DNA from: Bacillus sp. SA1-12
GTDB lineage: Bacteria > Bacillota > Bacilli > Bacillales > Bacillaceae
NCBI RefSeq assembly: GCF_000981385.1
Contig: NZ_LATZ01000012.1
Coordinates: 1-64,000, forward strand
DNA: 64,000 nt
Direction of reading: 5' to 3'
The translations under genes were made by a program, and so were the position numbers. Below the pieces are notes generated by a model. That model was given only the letters and a program-made list of their open reading frames with translations, had not been told where the DNA came from and made no database searches. Below are positions 20,596-31,434 of the stretch, in pieces; position 1 is the first letter of the stretch, and the number at the start of each line of letters is the position of its first letter.

Positions 20596-21885
20596 ATGTC
20601 AGTAAAATGGGAAAAATTAGAGGGGAACGATGGCGTTCTAACGGTTGAAGTTCCAGCTGAGGAATTCAATAAAGCACTTGATGAAGCATTTAAAAAGGTT
20701 GTTAAGCAGGTTTCTATTCCTGGTTTCCGTAAAGGGAAGATTCCACGCGGCATGTTCGAGCAGCGCTTTGGCGTAGAATCTCTATACCAAGATGCTTTAG
20801 ATGTTATCTTACCTACAGCATATCCAAATGCAGTGGATGAAGCTGGAATCGAACCTGTTGATCGTCCTGAAATAGATGTTGAACAAATTGAAAAAGGTAA
20901 GAATTTAATCTTCACTGCAAAAGTTACTGTTAAGCCTGAAGTAAAATTGGGTGAATATAAGGGTCTAGAAGTTGAAAAATTAGACGATACTGTAACAGAT
21001 GAAGATGTTGAAAATGAATTAAAACAACTTCAAGAGCGTCAAGCAGAGCTTGTTGTGAAAGAAGAAGGTGCAATTGAAAACGGAGATACTGCTGTTATCG
21101 ACTTTGATGGATATGTTGATGGCGAAGCTTTTGAAGGCGGAGCAGCTGAAAACTATTCATTAGAAATTGGTTCAGGTTCTTTCATTCCAGGATTTGAAGA
21201 GCAGCTTATCGGTTTAGAAGCAGGCGCAGAAAAGGATGTTGAAGTAACATTCCCAGAAGAATATCACGCAGAAAACCTTGCTGGTAAACCAGCTGTTTTC
21301 AAAGTGAAAGTTCATGAGATCAAATCAAAACAGCTTCCAGCTTTAGATGATGAATTTGCTAAAGATGTTAACGATGAAGTTGAAACTCTTGATGAGCTAA
21401 AAGCTCAAACAAGAACTCGTCTTGAAGAAGCGAAAAAGACTGAGGCTGAAAATAAATTACGTGACACATTAGTTGAGAAAGCAGCGGAAGGCGTAGAAGT
21501 TGACATTCCAAATGCTTTAATTGAAAATGAAATTTCCCGCATGATGCAAGAGTTTGAGCAACGTCTTCAAATGCAAGGTATGAACCTTGACCTTTACTTC
21601 CAATTCTCAGGTCAAGACGAAGAAGCATTAAAAGCTCAAATGAGAGAAGATGCAGAGAAGCGCGTAAAATACAACTTAACACTTGAAGCAATTGCTAAAG
21701 CTGAAAACATTCAAGTTTCTGATGAAGATGTTGAAGCTGAATTAACAAAAATGGCTGAAATGTACAACATGCCTGTTGAAAGCATTAAACAAGCATTAGG
21801 CGGATCAGCTGAAGGTCTTAAAGAAGACTTAAAAGTTCGTAAAGCGATCGATTTTCTTGTGGAAAATAGCAAAGTTGTTGCATAA
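20596..21885 (+). CDS. tig: Trigger factor (ribosome-associated chaperone)
   Basis: Binds the ribosome exit tunnel and folds nascent chains; has peptidyl-prolyl isomerase activity. Ribosome-binding signature [18 protein letters not shown] at about residue 43-60, FKBP-type domain at about 160-245 ([20 protein letters not shown]), then the C-terminal helical chaperone arms. 429 residues. ATG with TGGAGGG upstream. Confidence 0.97.
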   Translation: MSVKWEKLEGNDGVLTVEVPAEEFNKALDEAFKKVVKQVSIPGFRKGKIPRGMFEQRFGVESLYQDALDVILPTAYPNAVDEAGIEPVDRPEIDVEQIEKGKNLIFTAKVTVKPEVKLGEYKGLEVEKLDDTVTDEDVENELKQLQERQAELVVKEEGAIENGDTAVIDFDGYVDGEAFEGGAAENYSLEIGSGSFIPGFEEQLIGLEAGAEKDVEVTFPEEYHAENLAGKPAVFKVKVHEIKSKQLPALDDEFAKDVNDEVETLDELKAQTRTRLEEAKKTEAENKLRDTLVEKAAEGVEVDIPNALIENEISRMMQEFEQRLQMQGMNLDLYFQFSGQDEEALKAQMREDAEKRVKYNLTLEAIAKAENIQVSDEDVEAELTKMAEMYNMPVESIKQALGGSAEGLKEDLKVRKAIDFLVENSKVVA

Positions 21886-21897
21886 TAATAATTAAAG

Positions 21898-21927
21898 AAC
21901 AAGGCGCGATTGGATCGTGCCTTGTTT
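21898..21927 (+). terminator. Terminator of tig
   Basis: AACAAGGCGCGAT (21898-21910) pairs with ATCGTGCCTTGTT, with a short loop and a T run. Confidence 0.88.
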
Positions 21928-21929
21928 TA

Positions 21930-22280
21930 TACAATCATGTTTTATTTATATTCCTTTGGGAATGATATAAGAAAGCTAATACATACATACACATAAATTA
22001 ATAAGATGTTTTAATTGCTTTACGAAAGGTTAAATATTAGGTAAAAGATAAAACTTTTTATAATTGTAACCTTTTTTAAAGTTGAAGTAGTATCATTACC
22101 AGTTAACCTATGACTTATGGTAAAATGCAATACATACACCTGTTTTGACAATCAATTCTTTACATATGTGTAAGGAAGAAAGACCTACCTGCAATGACCT
22201 GAATTGGCTTGAAAATAGAAGACTTTATTGGGGTGGGGCAGAATTATTAAGAGTGAGATAAAGATACAAGGGGTGAAACA
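21930..22280. other. tig-clpX intergenic region
   Basis: 350 bases, A+T-rich, no gene. It must contain the clpX promoter. TAAAAT near 22121 and TTGACA near 22144 are visible, but neither has a well-spaced partner, so I do not assign a promoter. Confidence 0.5.
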
Positions 22281-23546
22281 ATGTTTAAATTTAACGACGA
22301 AAAAGGACAGTTAAAATGTTCATTTTGCGGTAAAACTCAAGATCAGGTTCGCAAGCTGGTAGCTGGACCTGGAGTCTATATATGTGATGAGTGTATTGAG
22401 CTTTGCACTGAGATTGTTGAAGAAGAATTAGGAACTGAAGAAGAAGTTGAATTTAAAGATGTTCCAAAACCAAGAGAAATTAATGAAATATTGGATGAGT
22501 ATGTAATTGGTCAGGATCAAGCTAAAAAATCCTTAGCTGTTGCTGTATATAACCACTACAAGCGAATTAATTCCAACAGTAAGATCGATGATGTTGAGCT
22601 TTCTAAAAGTAATATTGCGATGATTGGTCCTACAGGAAGCGGCAAAACTTTGCTTGCACAAACTTTGGCACGCATTTTAAATGTACCGTTTGCAATTGCA
22701 GATGCAACATCATTAACAGAGGCAGGATACGTTGGTGAAGATGTTGAAAACATTTTATTAAAGCTTATCCAGGCTGCAGATTATGATGTTGAAAAAGCAG
22801 AAAAAGGGATTATCTATATCGATGAAATTGATAAGGTAGCCCGCAAATCTGAAAACCCATCAATCACTCGTGATGTATCTGGTGAAGGTGTTCAGCAGGC
22901 ATTACTTAAAATTCTTGAAGGTACGGTGGCAAGTGTTCCTCCTCAGGGGGGAAGAAAACATCCACATCAAGAATTTATTCAAATTGATACAACAAATATT
23001 TTATTCATTTGCGGTGGTGCATTTGACGGAATTGAACAAATTATCAAGCGCCGCCTTGGTAAAAAAGTAATTGGTTTTGGTTCAGACAATAAAAATGCTG
23101 ATCTCGATAAAAAAGCGTTGCTATCACAGGTACTTCCTGAGGATTTACTGAAATTTGGATTAATCCCAGAGTTTATTGGTCGTTTACCGGTAATTGCAAG
23201 CTTAGAACCACTTGATGAGGATGCATTAGTTGAAATTTTAACAAAACCGAAAAACGCTTTGGTTAAACAATATCAAAAAATGTTAGATCTTGATGGCGTT
23301 GAACTTGAGTTTGAAGAAGGAGCACTCATTGAAATTGCTAAAAAAGCAATTGAACGAAAAACTGGTGCTCGCGGCCTGCGTTCTATCATTGAAGGAATTA
23401 TGCTCGACATGATGTTTGATCTTCCATCACGTGAGGATATTGCAAAAACAATCATTACAGCTGAAACAGTTACTGGCAATACACCGCCGAAACTTATCTT
23501 AAATGATGGAACAGTTATTCAAGATGATAAAAAGACATCTGCATAA
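22281..23546 (+). CDS. clpX: ATP-dependent Clp protease ATP-binding subunit ClpX
   Basis: AAA+ unfoldase that feeds substrates to ClpP. N-terminal C4 zinc domain (Cys13, 16, 35, 38), Walker A GPTGSGKT (116-123), Walker [10 protein letters not shown], sensor and C-terminal small domain ([13 protein letters not shown]). 421 residues. ATG with GGGGTG upstream. Monocistronic by the flanking terminators. Confidence 0.97.
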   Translation: MFKFNDEKGQLKCSFCGKTQDQVRKLVAGPGVYICDECIELCTEIVEEELGTEEEVEFKDVPKPREINEILDEYVIGQDQAKKSLAVAVYNHYKRINSNSKIDDVELSKSNIAMIGPTGSGKTLLAQTLARILNVPFAIADATSLTEAGYVGEDVENILLKLIQAADYDVEKAEKGIIYIDEIDKVARKSENPSITRDVSGEGVQQALLKILEGTVASVPPQGGRKHPHQEFIQIDTTNILFICGGAFDGIEQIIKRRLGKKVIGFGSDNKNADLDKKALLSQVLPEDLLKFGLIPEFIGRLPVIASLEPLDEDALVEILTKPKNALVKQYQKMLDLDGVELEFEEGALIEIAKKAIERKTGARGLRSIIEGIMLDMMFDLPSREDIAKTIITAETVTGNTPPKLILNDGTVIQDDKKTSA

Positions 23547-23563
23547 ATAAATGTCTAACAACC

Positions 23564-23601
23564 AAAAGGGAAGCTGAGCTCAAATCAGCTTCCCTTTTTA
23601 T
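23564..23601 (+). terminator. Terminator of clpX
   Basis: AAAAGGGAAGCTGA (23564-23577) pairs with TCAGCTTCCCTTTT across a 7-base loop, followed by more T. Confidence 0.9.
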
Positions 23602-23698
23602 TTTTTGACATGTTTAATCCTGTATAACCTCGGGGATACTAGCTATAAATAAACCGCTTCAACAATAAAAATCAATCGAATATTTTTGCCTGGATACT

Positions 23699-23720
23699 GG
23701 CAAGCATAGGCTTGCCTTTT
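23699..23720 (+). terminator. Small hairpin between clpX and lonB
   Basis: GGCAAGC (23699-23705) and GCTTGCC (23710-23716) form a perfect stem with a 4-base ATAG loop, then TTTT. It could end a short transcript or be part of the lonB leader. The rest of 23602-23938 has no gene and no clear sigma-F promoter. Confidence 0.5.
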
Positions 23721-23938
23721 GTCAGCTTTAAGTGAGTAGAACCCGGTTGATTACATAACAATTTTGTTCATCTTTTCATAAGCTCACTTACAATTGAACG
23801 AAAGAATCTGAGTAAGGGATAGGACGATAAAAACAATGACCGAAAAGATTCTGAATAAAGCAGTTTCATAAAAAGAAATTCGGTTATTTTTTTACAACAA
23901 GTAGCGGTAATAAAGACACCATAGCAGGAGGGACTACA

Positions 23939-25618
23939 ATGAGTTGGACAAGCATCGCTTTATTTATTCAGCTGTTTTTTGGGATTATTATTGGGATGTA
24001 TTTCTGGAATTTATTAAAGAGTCAAAGAACACAGAAAATCTCAATAGATCGTGAATCTAAGAAGGAAATGGAACAATTAAGGAAAATGAGGGCGATTCGT
24101 TTAACAGAACCTTTAGCTGAAAAAGTAAGACCAAAGAGCTTCCAGGATATTGTCGGACAAGAAGATGGAATACGCTCATTACGGGCAGCGCTTTGTGGTT
24201 CAAATCCTCAGCATGTCATTATTTATGGACCGCCGGGAGTCGGAAAAACTGCTGCTGCAAGGCTTGTATTAGAGGAAGCAAAACGGAATGTGAGATCACC
24301 ATTTAAAGATAATGCTGTTTTTGTTGAACTAGATGCAACAACGGCTAGGTTTGATGAAAGGGGGATTGCTGATCCTTTAATTGGTTCTGTCCATGATCCT
24401 ATTTATCAAGGAGCAGGAGCCATGGGTCAAGCAGGTATCCCACAGCCGAAACAAGGAGCTGTTTCTCATGCACATGGAGGTGTTCTGTTTATCGATGAAA
24501 TTGGTGAACTACATCCCATCCAAATGAATAAGCTCTTAAAAGTGTTGGAGGATCGCAAAGTATTTTTAGAAAGTGCTTATTATAATGAGGAAAATACGCA
24601 AATTCCAAACCATATTCATGACATCTTTAAAAATGGTTTGCCGGCTGATTTTCGCCTAATTGGGGCTACTACGAGAACACCAAACGAGATTCCTCCAGCT
24701 GTTCGCTCGAGATGCTTAGAGGTCTTCTTCAGAGAACTTGAACAGGATGAACTGGCAATTGTTGCGAGGAAAGCAGCAGATAAGGTAGATATGATGGTAA
24801 ACGATGAAGGAATTGATATGTTAACCTCTTACGTCCGCAATGGCCGCGAGGTTGTCAATTTAATGCAAATTGCCACAGGTATGGCGATGTCAGAGGATCG
24901 GAATGAAATAACTGTTGAAGATCTTGAATGGGTAATTCATTCTAGCCAGTTAACGCCTAGACATGAGAAAAAGATTAATAAAAAGGCAATGGTAGGGTTA
25001 GTGAATGGGTTAGCAGTATATGGCCCAAATACAGGAGCTCTTTTAGAAATAGAAGTAACCGTTATTCCAGCAGAGAAAGATAAGGGGTCCATCAATATTA
25101 CAGGAATTGTTGAAGAAGAAAGCATTGGGGATCGGTCAAAATCAATTAGAAGAAAAAGTATGGCAAAAGGTTCAATTGAAAATGTAATAACTGTCCTAAG
25201 GTCTATGGGAATTAATGCAGGAGATTATGATATCCATGTGAACTTCCCAGGCGGCACGCCAATTGACGGACCATCAGCAGGAATAGCGATGGCAACAGGA
25301 ATCTTTTCTGCGATTCATAAAATTGCAATTGATAACACTGTCGCCATGACGGGTGAAATTAGTATACATGGGTTTGTCAAACCGATCGGCGGCGTCATTC
25401 CAAAGATTAAAGCCGCCAAAAAGGCTGGAGCAAAAACAGTGATCATTCCAAAAGAAAACATGCAATCAATTTTAAAAGAAATTGATGATATTAACATTGT
25501 ACCCGTAACACACTTACAAGAAGTCTTTGACATAGCCCTTGTCAATCCGCCAACAGAAAAAGCCAGTCCCTTGCTGCAAAAGAATACACAAGTATATCCT
25601 CATCAGGAATCTGTATAG
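23939..25618 (+). CDS. lonB: Forespore-type Lon protease LonB
   Basis: ATP-dependent serine protease of the LonB type, active in the forespore of B. subtilis. An N-terminal membrane segment (about residues 6-26) replaces the LonA substrate domain. AAA+ Walker A GPPGVGKT (97-104), Walker B GVLFIDEIGELHP; protease domain with catalytic Ser in DGPSAGIAMATG and Lys in HGFVKPIGGVIPKIKAAKKA. 559 residues. ATG with GGAGGG upstream. Next to lonA as in B. subtilis. Confidence 0.95.
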   Translation: MSWTSIALFIQLFFGIIIGMYFWNLLKSQRTQKISIDRESKKEMEQLRKMRAIRLTEPLAEKVRPKSFQDIVGQEDGIRSLRAALCGSNPQHVIIYGPPGVGKTAAARLVLEEAKRNVRSPFKDNAVFVELDATTARFDERGIADPLIGSVHDPIYQGAGAMGQAGIPQPKQGAVSHAHGGVLFIDEIGELHPIQMNKLLKVLEDRKVFLESAYYNEENTQIPNHIHDIFKNGLPADFRLIGATTRTPNEIPPAVRSRCLEVFFRELEQDELAIVARKAADKVDMMVNDEGIDMLTSYVRNGREVVNLMQIATGMAMSEDRNEITVEDLEWVIHSSQLTPRHEKKINKKAMVGLVNGLAVYGPNTGALLEIEVTVIPAEKDKGSINITGIVEEESIGDRSKSIRRKSMAKGSIENVITVLRSMGINAGDYDIHVNFPGGTPIDGPSAGIAMATGIFSAIHKIAIDNTVAMTGEISIHGFVKPIGGVIPKIKAAKKAGAKTVIIPKENMQSILKEIDDINIVPVTHLQEVFDIALVNPPTEKASPLLQKNTQVYPHQESV

Positions 25619-25631
25619 TAATTCAATTATT

Positions 25632-25707
25632 GGGGTCAGTCCTCCTTAAGAGTTTTTTGCTAAGAAATTAGCAGGTAGCTTTTTGGGGCGACTGACCCCT
25701 TGTTTCT
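25632..25707. repeat. Large terminator-like inverted repeat after lonB
   Basis: GGGGTCAGTC (25632-25641) and GACTGACCCC (25690-25699) are perfect reverse complements with an inner GCTAA/TTAGC hairpin; TTGTTTCT follows. It probably ends lonB transcription. The remaining interval up to 26077 shows no gene, only short inverted pieces (AGGGACAGTTCCCC near 25909). Confidence 0.6.
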
Positions 25708-26077
25708 GCTAGATAATAAGTGAACAGTTTGTTAAGGGAATGCTACCTTGTTACCTAAGAGACAATGCCATTTTAACGGCGCGTATGGAGCGGTGCTTAG
25801 AATGGGAGCTGGAATTCTATTCTAACGCTAAGTAATGAGTGAGAATAATGATAGATGGACTTACCCTAATTACCTTTAATTGGTCAAACTAAGTAAATGG
25901 TACACATTAGGGACAGTTCCCCATATTTTGCTCCCATTTCAGTCAACTCTCACTTTTTATCTGAATGTGAATGGGGTATACTACCTAAATGAGTGTAGTG
26001 GTTACAAATAGACACTTATAAAAGAATAGGATAGAATTGTACAAGAACTTATTATTATGTCATGGAGGTATAAGCGC

Positions 26078-28402
26078 ATGGCGAAAGCAAATACTCAAAT
26101 CGTCCCCCTCCTGCCGCTCCGAGGCTTGCTAGTATATCCAACGATGGTACTACACCTTGATGTAGGGAGAGATAAATCTGTTCAGGCGTTAGAAAAAGCC
26201 ATGATGGATGATCATATCATCTTTTTAACGACACAAAAAGAAGTTGCCATAGATGAGCCGAAAAAAGAAGATATTTATGAAATTGGTACCTTAACTAAAA
26301 TTAAGCAAATGTTAAAGTTACCTAATGGTACCATCCGGGTGCTTGTAGAAGGAATTGAACGTGGCGAAATCCAACGCTTTGTTGAAGAAGATGACTATTA
26401 TTCTGTTGAAGTTGCTGTCTATAAGGATCCTGAGCAAAAAAGTGTTGAAGAAGAAGCGTTAATGAGAACCATGCTAGAGTATTTTGAGCAATACATAAAG
26501 CTTTCAAAGAAAATATCAGCTGAGACATTTGCAACGGTGACTGATATTAATGAGCCTGGAAGAATGGCTGATATTATCGCTTCACACTTGCCTTTAAAGC
26601 TTAAAGAAAAGCAAGAGGTTCTTGAAACACTTGATGTAAAAGAAAGACTAAATAAAGTTATTTCGATTCTCCATAATGAGAAAGAGGTCCTTCAGCTTGA
26701 GAAAAAAATCGGACAGCGTGTAAAGCGTTCGATGGAAAGAACTCAAAAGGAATATTACCTTCGTGAGCAAATGAAGGCAATTCAAAAAGAACTTGGTGAA
26801 AAAGAAGGCAAGGGTGGAGAGGTATCGTCTATCTCTGAACGGATTGAACAGGCTGGTATGCCTGAAAATATTAAAGCCGTTGCATTAAAGGAATTGGATC
26901 GCTATGAAAAGGTCCCTTCAAGCTCAGCCGAAAGCGCAGTAATACGAAATTATATTGAATGGCTTCTTTCTTTACCATGGATAACAGCGACAGAAGATCG
27001 ATTAGATATAAAAATCGCTGAAGAAATTCTTAATGAGGATCATTATGGTCTCGAAAAGGTAAAAGAGCGTGTTTTAGAGTACTTGGCTGTGCAACAGCTA
27101 ACCAACTCATTAAAAGGACCGATTTTATGTTTAGCAGGCCCTCCAGGAGTTGGGAAAACATCGTTGGCACGTTCAGTAGCAAAATCGCTAAACCGTCATT
27201 TTGTCCGTATCTCACTCGGTGGTGTAAGAGACGAATCTGAAATTCGCGGTCACCGCCGTACATATGTCGGGGCAATGCCTGGCCGAATTATTCAAGGAAT
27301 GAAAAAAGCTGGCACGATTAACCCTGTCATTTTATTAGATGAAATTGATAAAATGTCCAGCGACTTTAGAGGTGATCCTTCGGCAGCTTTGCTTGAAGTA
27401 TTAGATCCTGAGCAAAACCATAGCTTCAGTGATCACTATATTGAAGAGACATATGATTTATCAAAGGTAATGTTTATTGCAACTGCCAACAACCTGGCTA
27501 CAATTCCCGGCCCATTGCGTGATCGTATGGAAATAATAAATATCGCCGGCTATACTGAGCTTGAAAAGGTGCATATCGGAAAAGATCACTTATTGCCAAA
27601 GCAATTAAAAGAGCATGGCCTTAAAAAATCTCATTTACAAATACGTGACGATGGAATCCAAAGCATTATTCGATATTATACGCGAGAAGCAGGTGTGCGC
27701 GGGTTAGAACGTCAATTGGCAACCGTTTGTCGGAAAGCTGCAAAGCTTATTGTGAAAGAAGAGCGTAAGAAAATCATTATTACAGATAAAAACCTAGAAG
27801 ATTATCTTGGTAAACATCGCTTTAGATATGGTCAAGCTGAATTAGAAGATCAAATCGGTGTTGCAACAGGATTAGCTTATACCACTGTTGGAGGAGATAC
27901 ATTATCAATAGAGGTATCTGTTGCACCAGGAAAAGGAAAGCTGATTTTGACGGGAAAACTTGGAGACGTGATGAAAGAATCAGCACAAGCTGCCTTTTCA
28001 TACATTCGTTCACGGGCAAAAGAACTTCACATAGACCAAGATTTTCATGAAAAGAATGACATTCATATTCACGTACCAGAAGGTGCTGTTCCAAAAGACG
28101 GTCCATCAGCTGGAATTACAATGGCTACTGCATTAATCTCAGCGTTAACTGGAAGACCTGTTCGCAAAGAGGTTGGTATGACAGGAGAAATTACCTTAAG
28201 GGGAAGAGTTTTGCCGATTGGCGGATTAAAGGAAAAATCTCTAAGTGCTCACCGTGCAGGCTTAACGAAAGTCATCGTACCTAAGGAAAATGAAAAAGAC
28301 TTAGATGAAATTCCTGAAAGTGTCCGTAAGGAGCTTACCTTTGTGCTTGTGTCACATCTTGATGAAGTTTTAAAACATGCATTAGCAGAGGAGAAGCAAT
28401 GA
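26078..28402 (+). CDS. lonA: ATP-dependent Lon protease LonA
   Basis: Cytosolic quality-control protease. N-terminal substrate-binding domain ([20 protein letters not shown]), AAA+ module with Walker [10 protein letters not shown] and Walker B ILLDEIDK, and protease domain with the Ser-Lys dyad in [14 protein letters not shown] and [23 protein letters not shown] 26078 is chosen because TGGAGG is 10 bases upstream and overlaps the earlier in-frame ATG 26057 region; this gives 774 residues, as in B. subtilis. ysxC overlaps its end by four bases. Confidence 0.97.
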   Translation: MAKANTQIVPLLPLRGLLVYPTMVLHLDVGRDKSVQALEKAMMDDHIIFLTTQKEVAIDEPKKEDIYEIGTLTKIKQMLKLPNGTIRVLVEGIERGEIQRFVEEDDYYSVEVAVYKDPEQKSVEEEALMRTMLEYFEQYIKLSKKISAETFATVTDINEPGRMADIIASHLPLKLKEKQEVLETLDVKERLNKVISILHNEKEVLQLEKKIGQRVKRSMERTQKEYYLREQMKAIQKELGEKEGKGGEVSSISERIEQAGMPENIKAVALKELDRYEKVPSSSAESAVIRNYIEWLLSLPWITATEDRLDIKIAEEILNEDHYGLEKVKERVLEYLAVQQLTNSLKGPILCLAGPPGVGKTSLARSVAKSLNRHFVRISLGGVRDESEIRGHRRTYVGAMPGRIIQGMKKAGTINPVILLDEIDKMSSDFRGDPSAALLEVLDPEQNHSFSDHYIEETYDLSKVMFIATANNLATIPGPLRDRMEIINIAGYTELEKVHIGKDHLLPKQLKEHGLKKSHLQIRDDGIQSIIRYYTREAGVRGLERQLATVCRKAAKLIVKEERKKIIITDKNLEDYLGKHRFRYGQAELEDQIGVATGLAYTTVGGDTLSIEVSVAPGKGKLILTGKLGDVMKESAQAAFSYIRSRAKELHIDQDFHEKNDIHIHVPEGAVPKDGPSAGITMATALISALTGRPVRKEVGMTGEITLRGRVLPIGGLKEKSLSAHRAGLTKVIVPKENEKDLDEIPESVRKELTFVLVSHLDEVLKHALAEEKQ

Positions 28403-28983
28403 AAGTAACTAGTTCTGAAATCGTTATAAGTGCAGTAAAGCCTGAACAATATCCTGCAGGAGATCTCCCAGAGATTGCTCTTGCAGGGCGATCAAATGTA
28501 GGGAAATCATCATTTATTAATAAAATGCTTGCCAGAAAAAACCTTGCACGCACGTCTTCAAAGCCTGGGAAGACGCAAACATTAAACTTTTATCTCATTA
28601 ATGAAATTTTGCACTTTGTTGATGTACCAGGTTATGGGTATGCAAAGGTTAGCAAAAAAGAGCGTGAGGCTTGGGGAAGAATGATTGAAACATATATCAC
28701 AACCCGTAAGCAACTTAGGGCAGTTGTATTATTAATCGATGTGCGTCATCCGCCAACAAACGATGATGTGCTAATGTATAATTTTCTAAAGCATTATGAA
28801 ATTCCTGCTATGATCGTCGCAACAAAAGCGGACAAAATTCCTAAAAGCAAATGGCAGAAACATGTAAAGGTTATAAAGGAAACCTTGAACATGGAAAAAT
28901 CAGATTCATTTGTGTTGTTTTCATCTGAAACCGGTCAAGGAAAAGAGGAAGCTTGGAAATTAATTCAAGATTATATCGCATAA
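28399..28983 (+). CDS. ysxC: Ribosome biogenesis GTP-binding protein EngB/YsxC
   Basis: Essential GTPase for 50S subunit assembly. G1 [13 protein letters not shown]3 [10 protein letters not shown] and G4 TKADKI are present. 194 residues. Its ATG overlaps the lonA stop (ATGA), so lonA-ysxC is one coupled unit. Ends in a two-way terminator shared with the minus-strand gene. Confidence 0.97.
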   Translation: MKVTSSEIVISAVKPEQYPAGDLPEIALAGRSNVGKSSFINKMLARKNLARTSSKPGKTQTLNFYLINEILHFVDVPGYGYAKVSKKEREAWGRMIETYITTRKQLRAVVLLIDVRHPPTNDDVLMYNFLKHYEIPAMIVATKADKIPKSKWQKHVKVIKETLNMEKSDSFVLFSSETGQGKEEAWKLIQDYIA

Positions 28984-29069
28984 AAGGGACTGTCTAAAAG
29001 CCAGCTCTCCAACAAACACCACAAGTGTGCTTGTTGAGGGCTGATTCTTTTGCTAAAGACAGTCCCTTT
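28983..29069. terminator. Bidirectional terminator between convergent genes
   Basis: AAAGGGACTGTC (28983-28994) and GACAGTCCCTTT (29058-29069) form a 12-bp perfect outer stem. The interior has a second stem (CCAACAA/TTGTTG with CAC/GTG). It lies between ysxC and the oppositely oriented gene at 29071. Confidence 0.85.
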
Positions 29070-29070
29070 G

Positions 29071-29559
29071 TTATTTTTTCCTTTTAACAAATACTAAGAG
29101 TGCGCCTATTAAAATCATTAAAAATGACCAATATGTTTCAATAAGCTTTACACCATTTTCAACGATAGAAAATGATTGGATAATGGTTTGAAAGAAATGA
29201 AGGAATAATCCTATTGCTAAAAGCAGCAACCCGGTTGCATAGCCAGATTTCGTTCGCATGGCTGTAAGAAGCATTCCAATAGACAAAATAAACAGAAATG
29301 CAGCAGGGTGGTCAGGCCAAGTCGGCAACTTAGGTTGATAAATAAAGTGAATTCCCAAACCAAATAAGAGGATGCCTGGAAGTATAGCCGTATTGTCCTT
29401 TTCAAAATGCCCGCTTATTAAAAAAGCTGCACCTAAAAGAATGAGCAACCCTTGCCAACTTTGTTGATTTTCGAATAAATGAATATTTAATTTTTGGAGA
29501 GAATAAAAAATGCCTATCCCTAGTAAGATTATTCCAGGTAATAAAGATAGTTTTTTCAT
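29071..29559 (-). CDS. Multi-pass membrane protein of unknown function
   Basis: 162 residues, almost entirely hydrophobic: about five membrane helices (PGIILLGIGIFYSL, GLLILLGAAFLISGHF, GILLFGLGIHFIY, AFLFILSIGMLLTA, SFLMILIGALLVFV) and a basic C-terminus (KRKK). The repeated GIxLLGxG pattern resembles the LiaI/LiaF-type (DUF5668-like) membrane domain, which is an inference from pattern only. ATG with GAGGTG upstream on the minus strand. Single gene, convergent to ysxC and divergent from hemA. Confidence 0.8.
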   Translation of the reverse strand: MKKLSLLPGIILLGIGIFYSLQKLNIHLFENQQSWQGLLILLGAAFLISGHFEKDNTAILPGILLFGLGIHFIYQPKLPTWPDHPAAFLFILSIGMLLTAMRTKSGYATGLLLLAIGLFLHFFQTIIQSFSIVENGVKLIETYWSFLMILIGALLVFVKRKK

Positions 29560-29678
29560 AGTAACACCTCATAACTTAAAAATATCTGGATTATTCCAAA
29601 TTAACGGTCAGTAAAAAATGTCCAAGTCAGGGGAAATCCACTATATGGTGCTTTATGTGTGATAACTCTTCACACAAC

Positions 29679-29745
29679 CACAGTGAGGATGGCCGACTTC
29701 GCCACGTCCTGTGGCAAGGTCGGAACTTGAACATCCTCTACTGGT
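29679..29745. repeat. Structured intergenic element upstream of hemA
   Basis: Nested stems: GAGGATG (29685-29691)/CATCCTC (29732-29738), CCGAC/GTCGG, and GCCAC/GTGGC around GTCCT, with CAGT/ACTG outside. It has no T run and no gene. The motif CACGTCCTGTGGC resembles a dispersed repeat I recall from Bacillus genomes. The rest of 29560-30058 has no gene and must hold the hemA promoter, which I cannot place with confidence. Confidence 0.5.
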
Positions 29746-30058
29746 GAAAGCCCTTCTGTTGGAAATTCTCTTTGCAAGAAGGAAAAAGGTTCTTTCAAAC
29801 CGATAACTTGATTAACAGCTTAATATTTGATATTGTACAGAGTGGAGAGTATGAGGAACTTGTCAAATCGTGTTAAAATCTTTGTCAGATTTCATGACTG
29901 ATAAGTTTACATGTCAAAAGAAAAACTGTACAATTTATAAATCTTATTTATCATACCATAGAGTTTCAAAACTGTTCACATTTTATGAAACGAGATAGAA
30001 ATTAGGAATGATATACTATACTTAAAGGGAACTTTGCATGTGGGGGTGTAAAGGATAA

Positions 30059-31417
30059 ATGCATATACTAGTTGTCGGCTTAAACTATAAAACAGCCCCT
30101 GTTGAAATTCGCGAGAAGCTTTCATTCCAACCGAACGAGCTTGAAGATGCGATGAAACAGTTAAAAGACCAAAAAAGCATACTTGAAAATGTCATTGTGT
30201 CTACATGTAATCGTACCGAGATTTATGCGGTTGTCGACCAGCTTCACACTGGACGCTATTATATTAAGGCGTTCCTTGCGGAATGGTTCGGCTTAGATAA
30301 AGAAGAGATCACACCGTATTTAAAGATCTACGAACATGATGGTGCATTAGAGCATTTATATAGAGTTGCGTGCGGATTAGATTCAATGATACTTGGGGAA
30401 ACGCAAATCTTAGGTCAAGTACGATCAAGCTTTTTGTTAGCTCAAGAACAGCAAACAATTGGCACAATCTTTAATCAGTTATTTAAACAAGTGATAACGC
30501 TGGCAAAACGGTCCCATTCAGAGACAGATATCGGGGCCAATGCAGTATCAGTAAGTTATGCGGCTGTTGAATTAGCCAAGAAAATTTTTGGCGACTTAAA
30601 AACAAAACATGTGCTTATTTTAGGTGCAGGGAAAATGGGTGAACTTGCCGTGCAAAACCTGCATGGAAGCGGTGTAGGGAAAATTACGGTAATGAATAGA
30701 ACGTTTGAAAAAGCACAAGAGCTTGCCAACCGTTTTAATGGAAAGGCGAAAGGGATCGACGAATTACAATATGGCTTAGTTGAAGCGGATATCCTAATCA
30801 GTTCTACTGGAGCTAAGGATTTTGTCATTACAAAAGGAATGATGGCAAATGTTGAAAAACTAAGAAAAGGCCGCCCGTTATTCATGGTGGATATTGCAGT
30901 GCCTCGTGATTTGGATCCCAAGCTTGAAGAATTAGACGGTGTTTTCCTATATGATATTGATGATTTACAGGGAATCGTTGAAGCAAATCTGCAGGAACGC
31001 AAGTTAGCTGCAGAGAAAATAGAATTGATGATTGAAGCCGAAATTGTTGAATTTAAACAATGGATCAATACATTAGGGGTTGTTCCAGTCATTTCAGCTC
31101 TTCGTCAAAAGGCATTAACCATTCAAGCTGAGACGATGCAAAGTATTGAGCGTAAAATGCCTAATCTAACAGAACGGGAAAGAAAGCTGCTTAGCAAGCA
31201 TACGAAAAGCATCATCAATCAATTGTTAAGAGATCCTATTGTAAAAGTGAAAGAGCTTTCAGCTGAACCAAATGCTGAAGAATCGTTAGATCTATTTATG
31301 AAAATCTTTAACATTGAAGAAGATGTTGAAGAACTAGTGCAAAAAGAGAGAGCGGAAAAACGATCATTGCTTTCAAATGAGCAGCTTTCAGAATATCGTG
31401 CTTCACTTCAATCGTAA
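30059..31417 (+). CDS. hemA: Glutamyl-tRNA reductase
   Basis: First committed enzyme of C5 haem synthesis; reduces glutamyl-tRNA to glutamate-1-semialdehyde with NADPH. Nucleophile Cys50 in STCNRTE, tRNA/substrate block [27 protein letters not shown]-binding [11 protein letters not shown], and C-terminal dimerisation helix. 452 residues. First gene of hemAXCDBL. ATG with GGGGGTGTAAAGG upstream. Confidence 0.97.
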   Translation: MHILVVGLNYKTAPVEIREKLSFQPNELEDAMKQLKDQKSILENVIVSTCNRTEIYAVVDQLHTGRYYIKAFLAEWFGLDKEEITPYLKIYEHDGALEHLYRVACGLDSMILGETQILGQVRSSFLLAQEQQTIGTIFNQLFKQVITLAKRSHSETDIGANAVSVSYAAVELAKKIFGDLKTKHVLILGAGKMGELAVQNLHGSGVGKITVMNRTFEKAQELANRFNGKAKGIDELQYGLVEADILISSTGAKDFVITKGMMANVEKLRKGRPLFMVDIAVPRDLDPKLEELDGVFLYDIDDLQGIVEANLQERKLAAEKIELMIEAEIVEFKQWINTLGVVPVISALRQKALTIQAETMQSIERKMPNLTERERKLLSKHTKSIINQLLRDPIVKVKELSAEPNAEESLDLFMKIFNIEEDVEELVQKERAEKRSLLSNEQLSEYRASLQS

Positions 31418-31434
31418 GTGAGAGGACCTTTCAT

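Noticed and set aside
22144..22165. TTGACA upstream of clpX as a -35 element
   Set aside because: No -10 element at 16-18 bases; promoter not assigned.
30556..31092. Long minus-strand frame (178 codons) inside hemA
   Set aside because: Shadow of the hemA coding sequence; hemA is complete and highly conserved.
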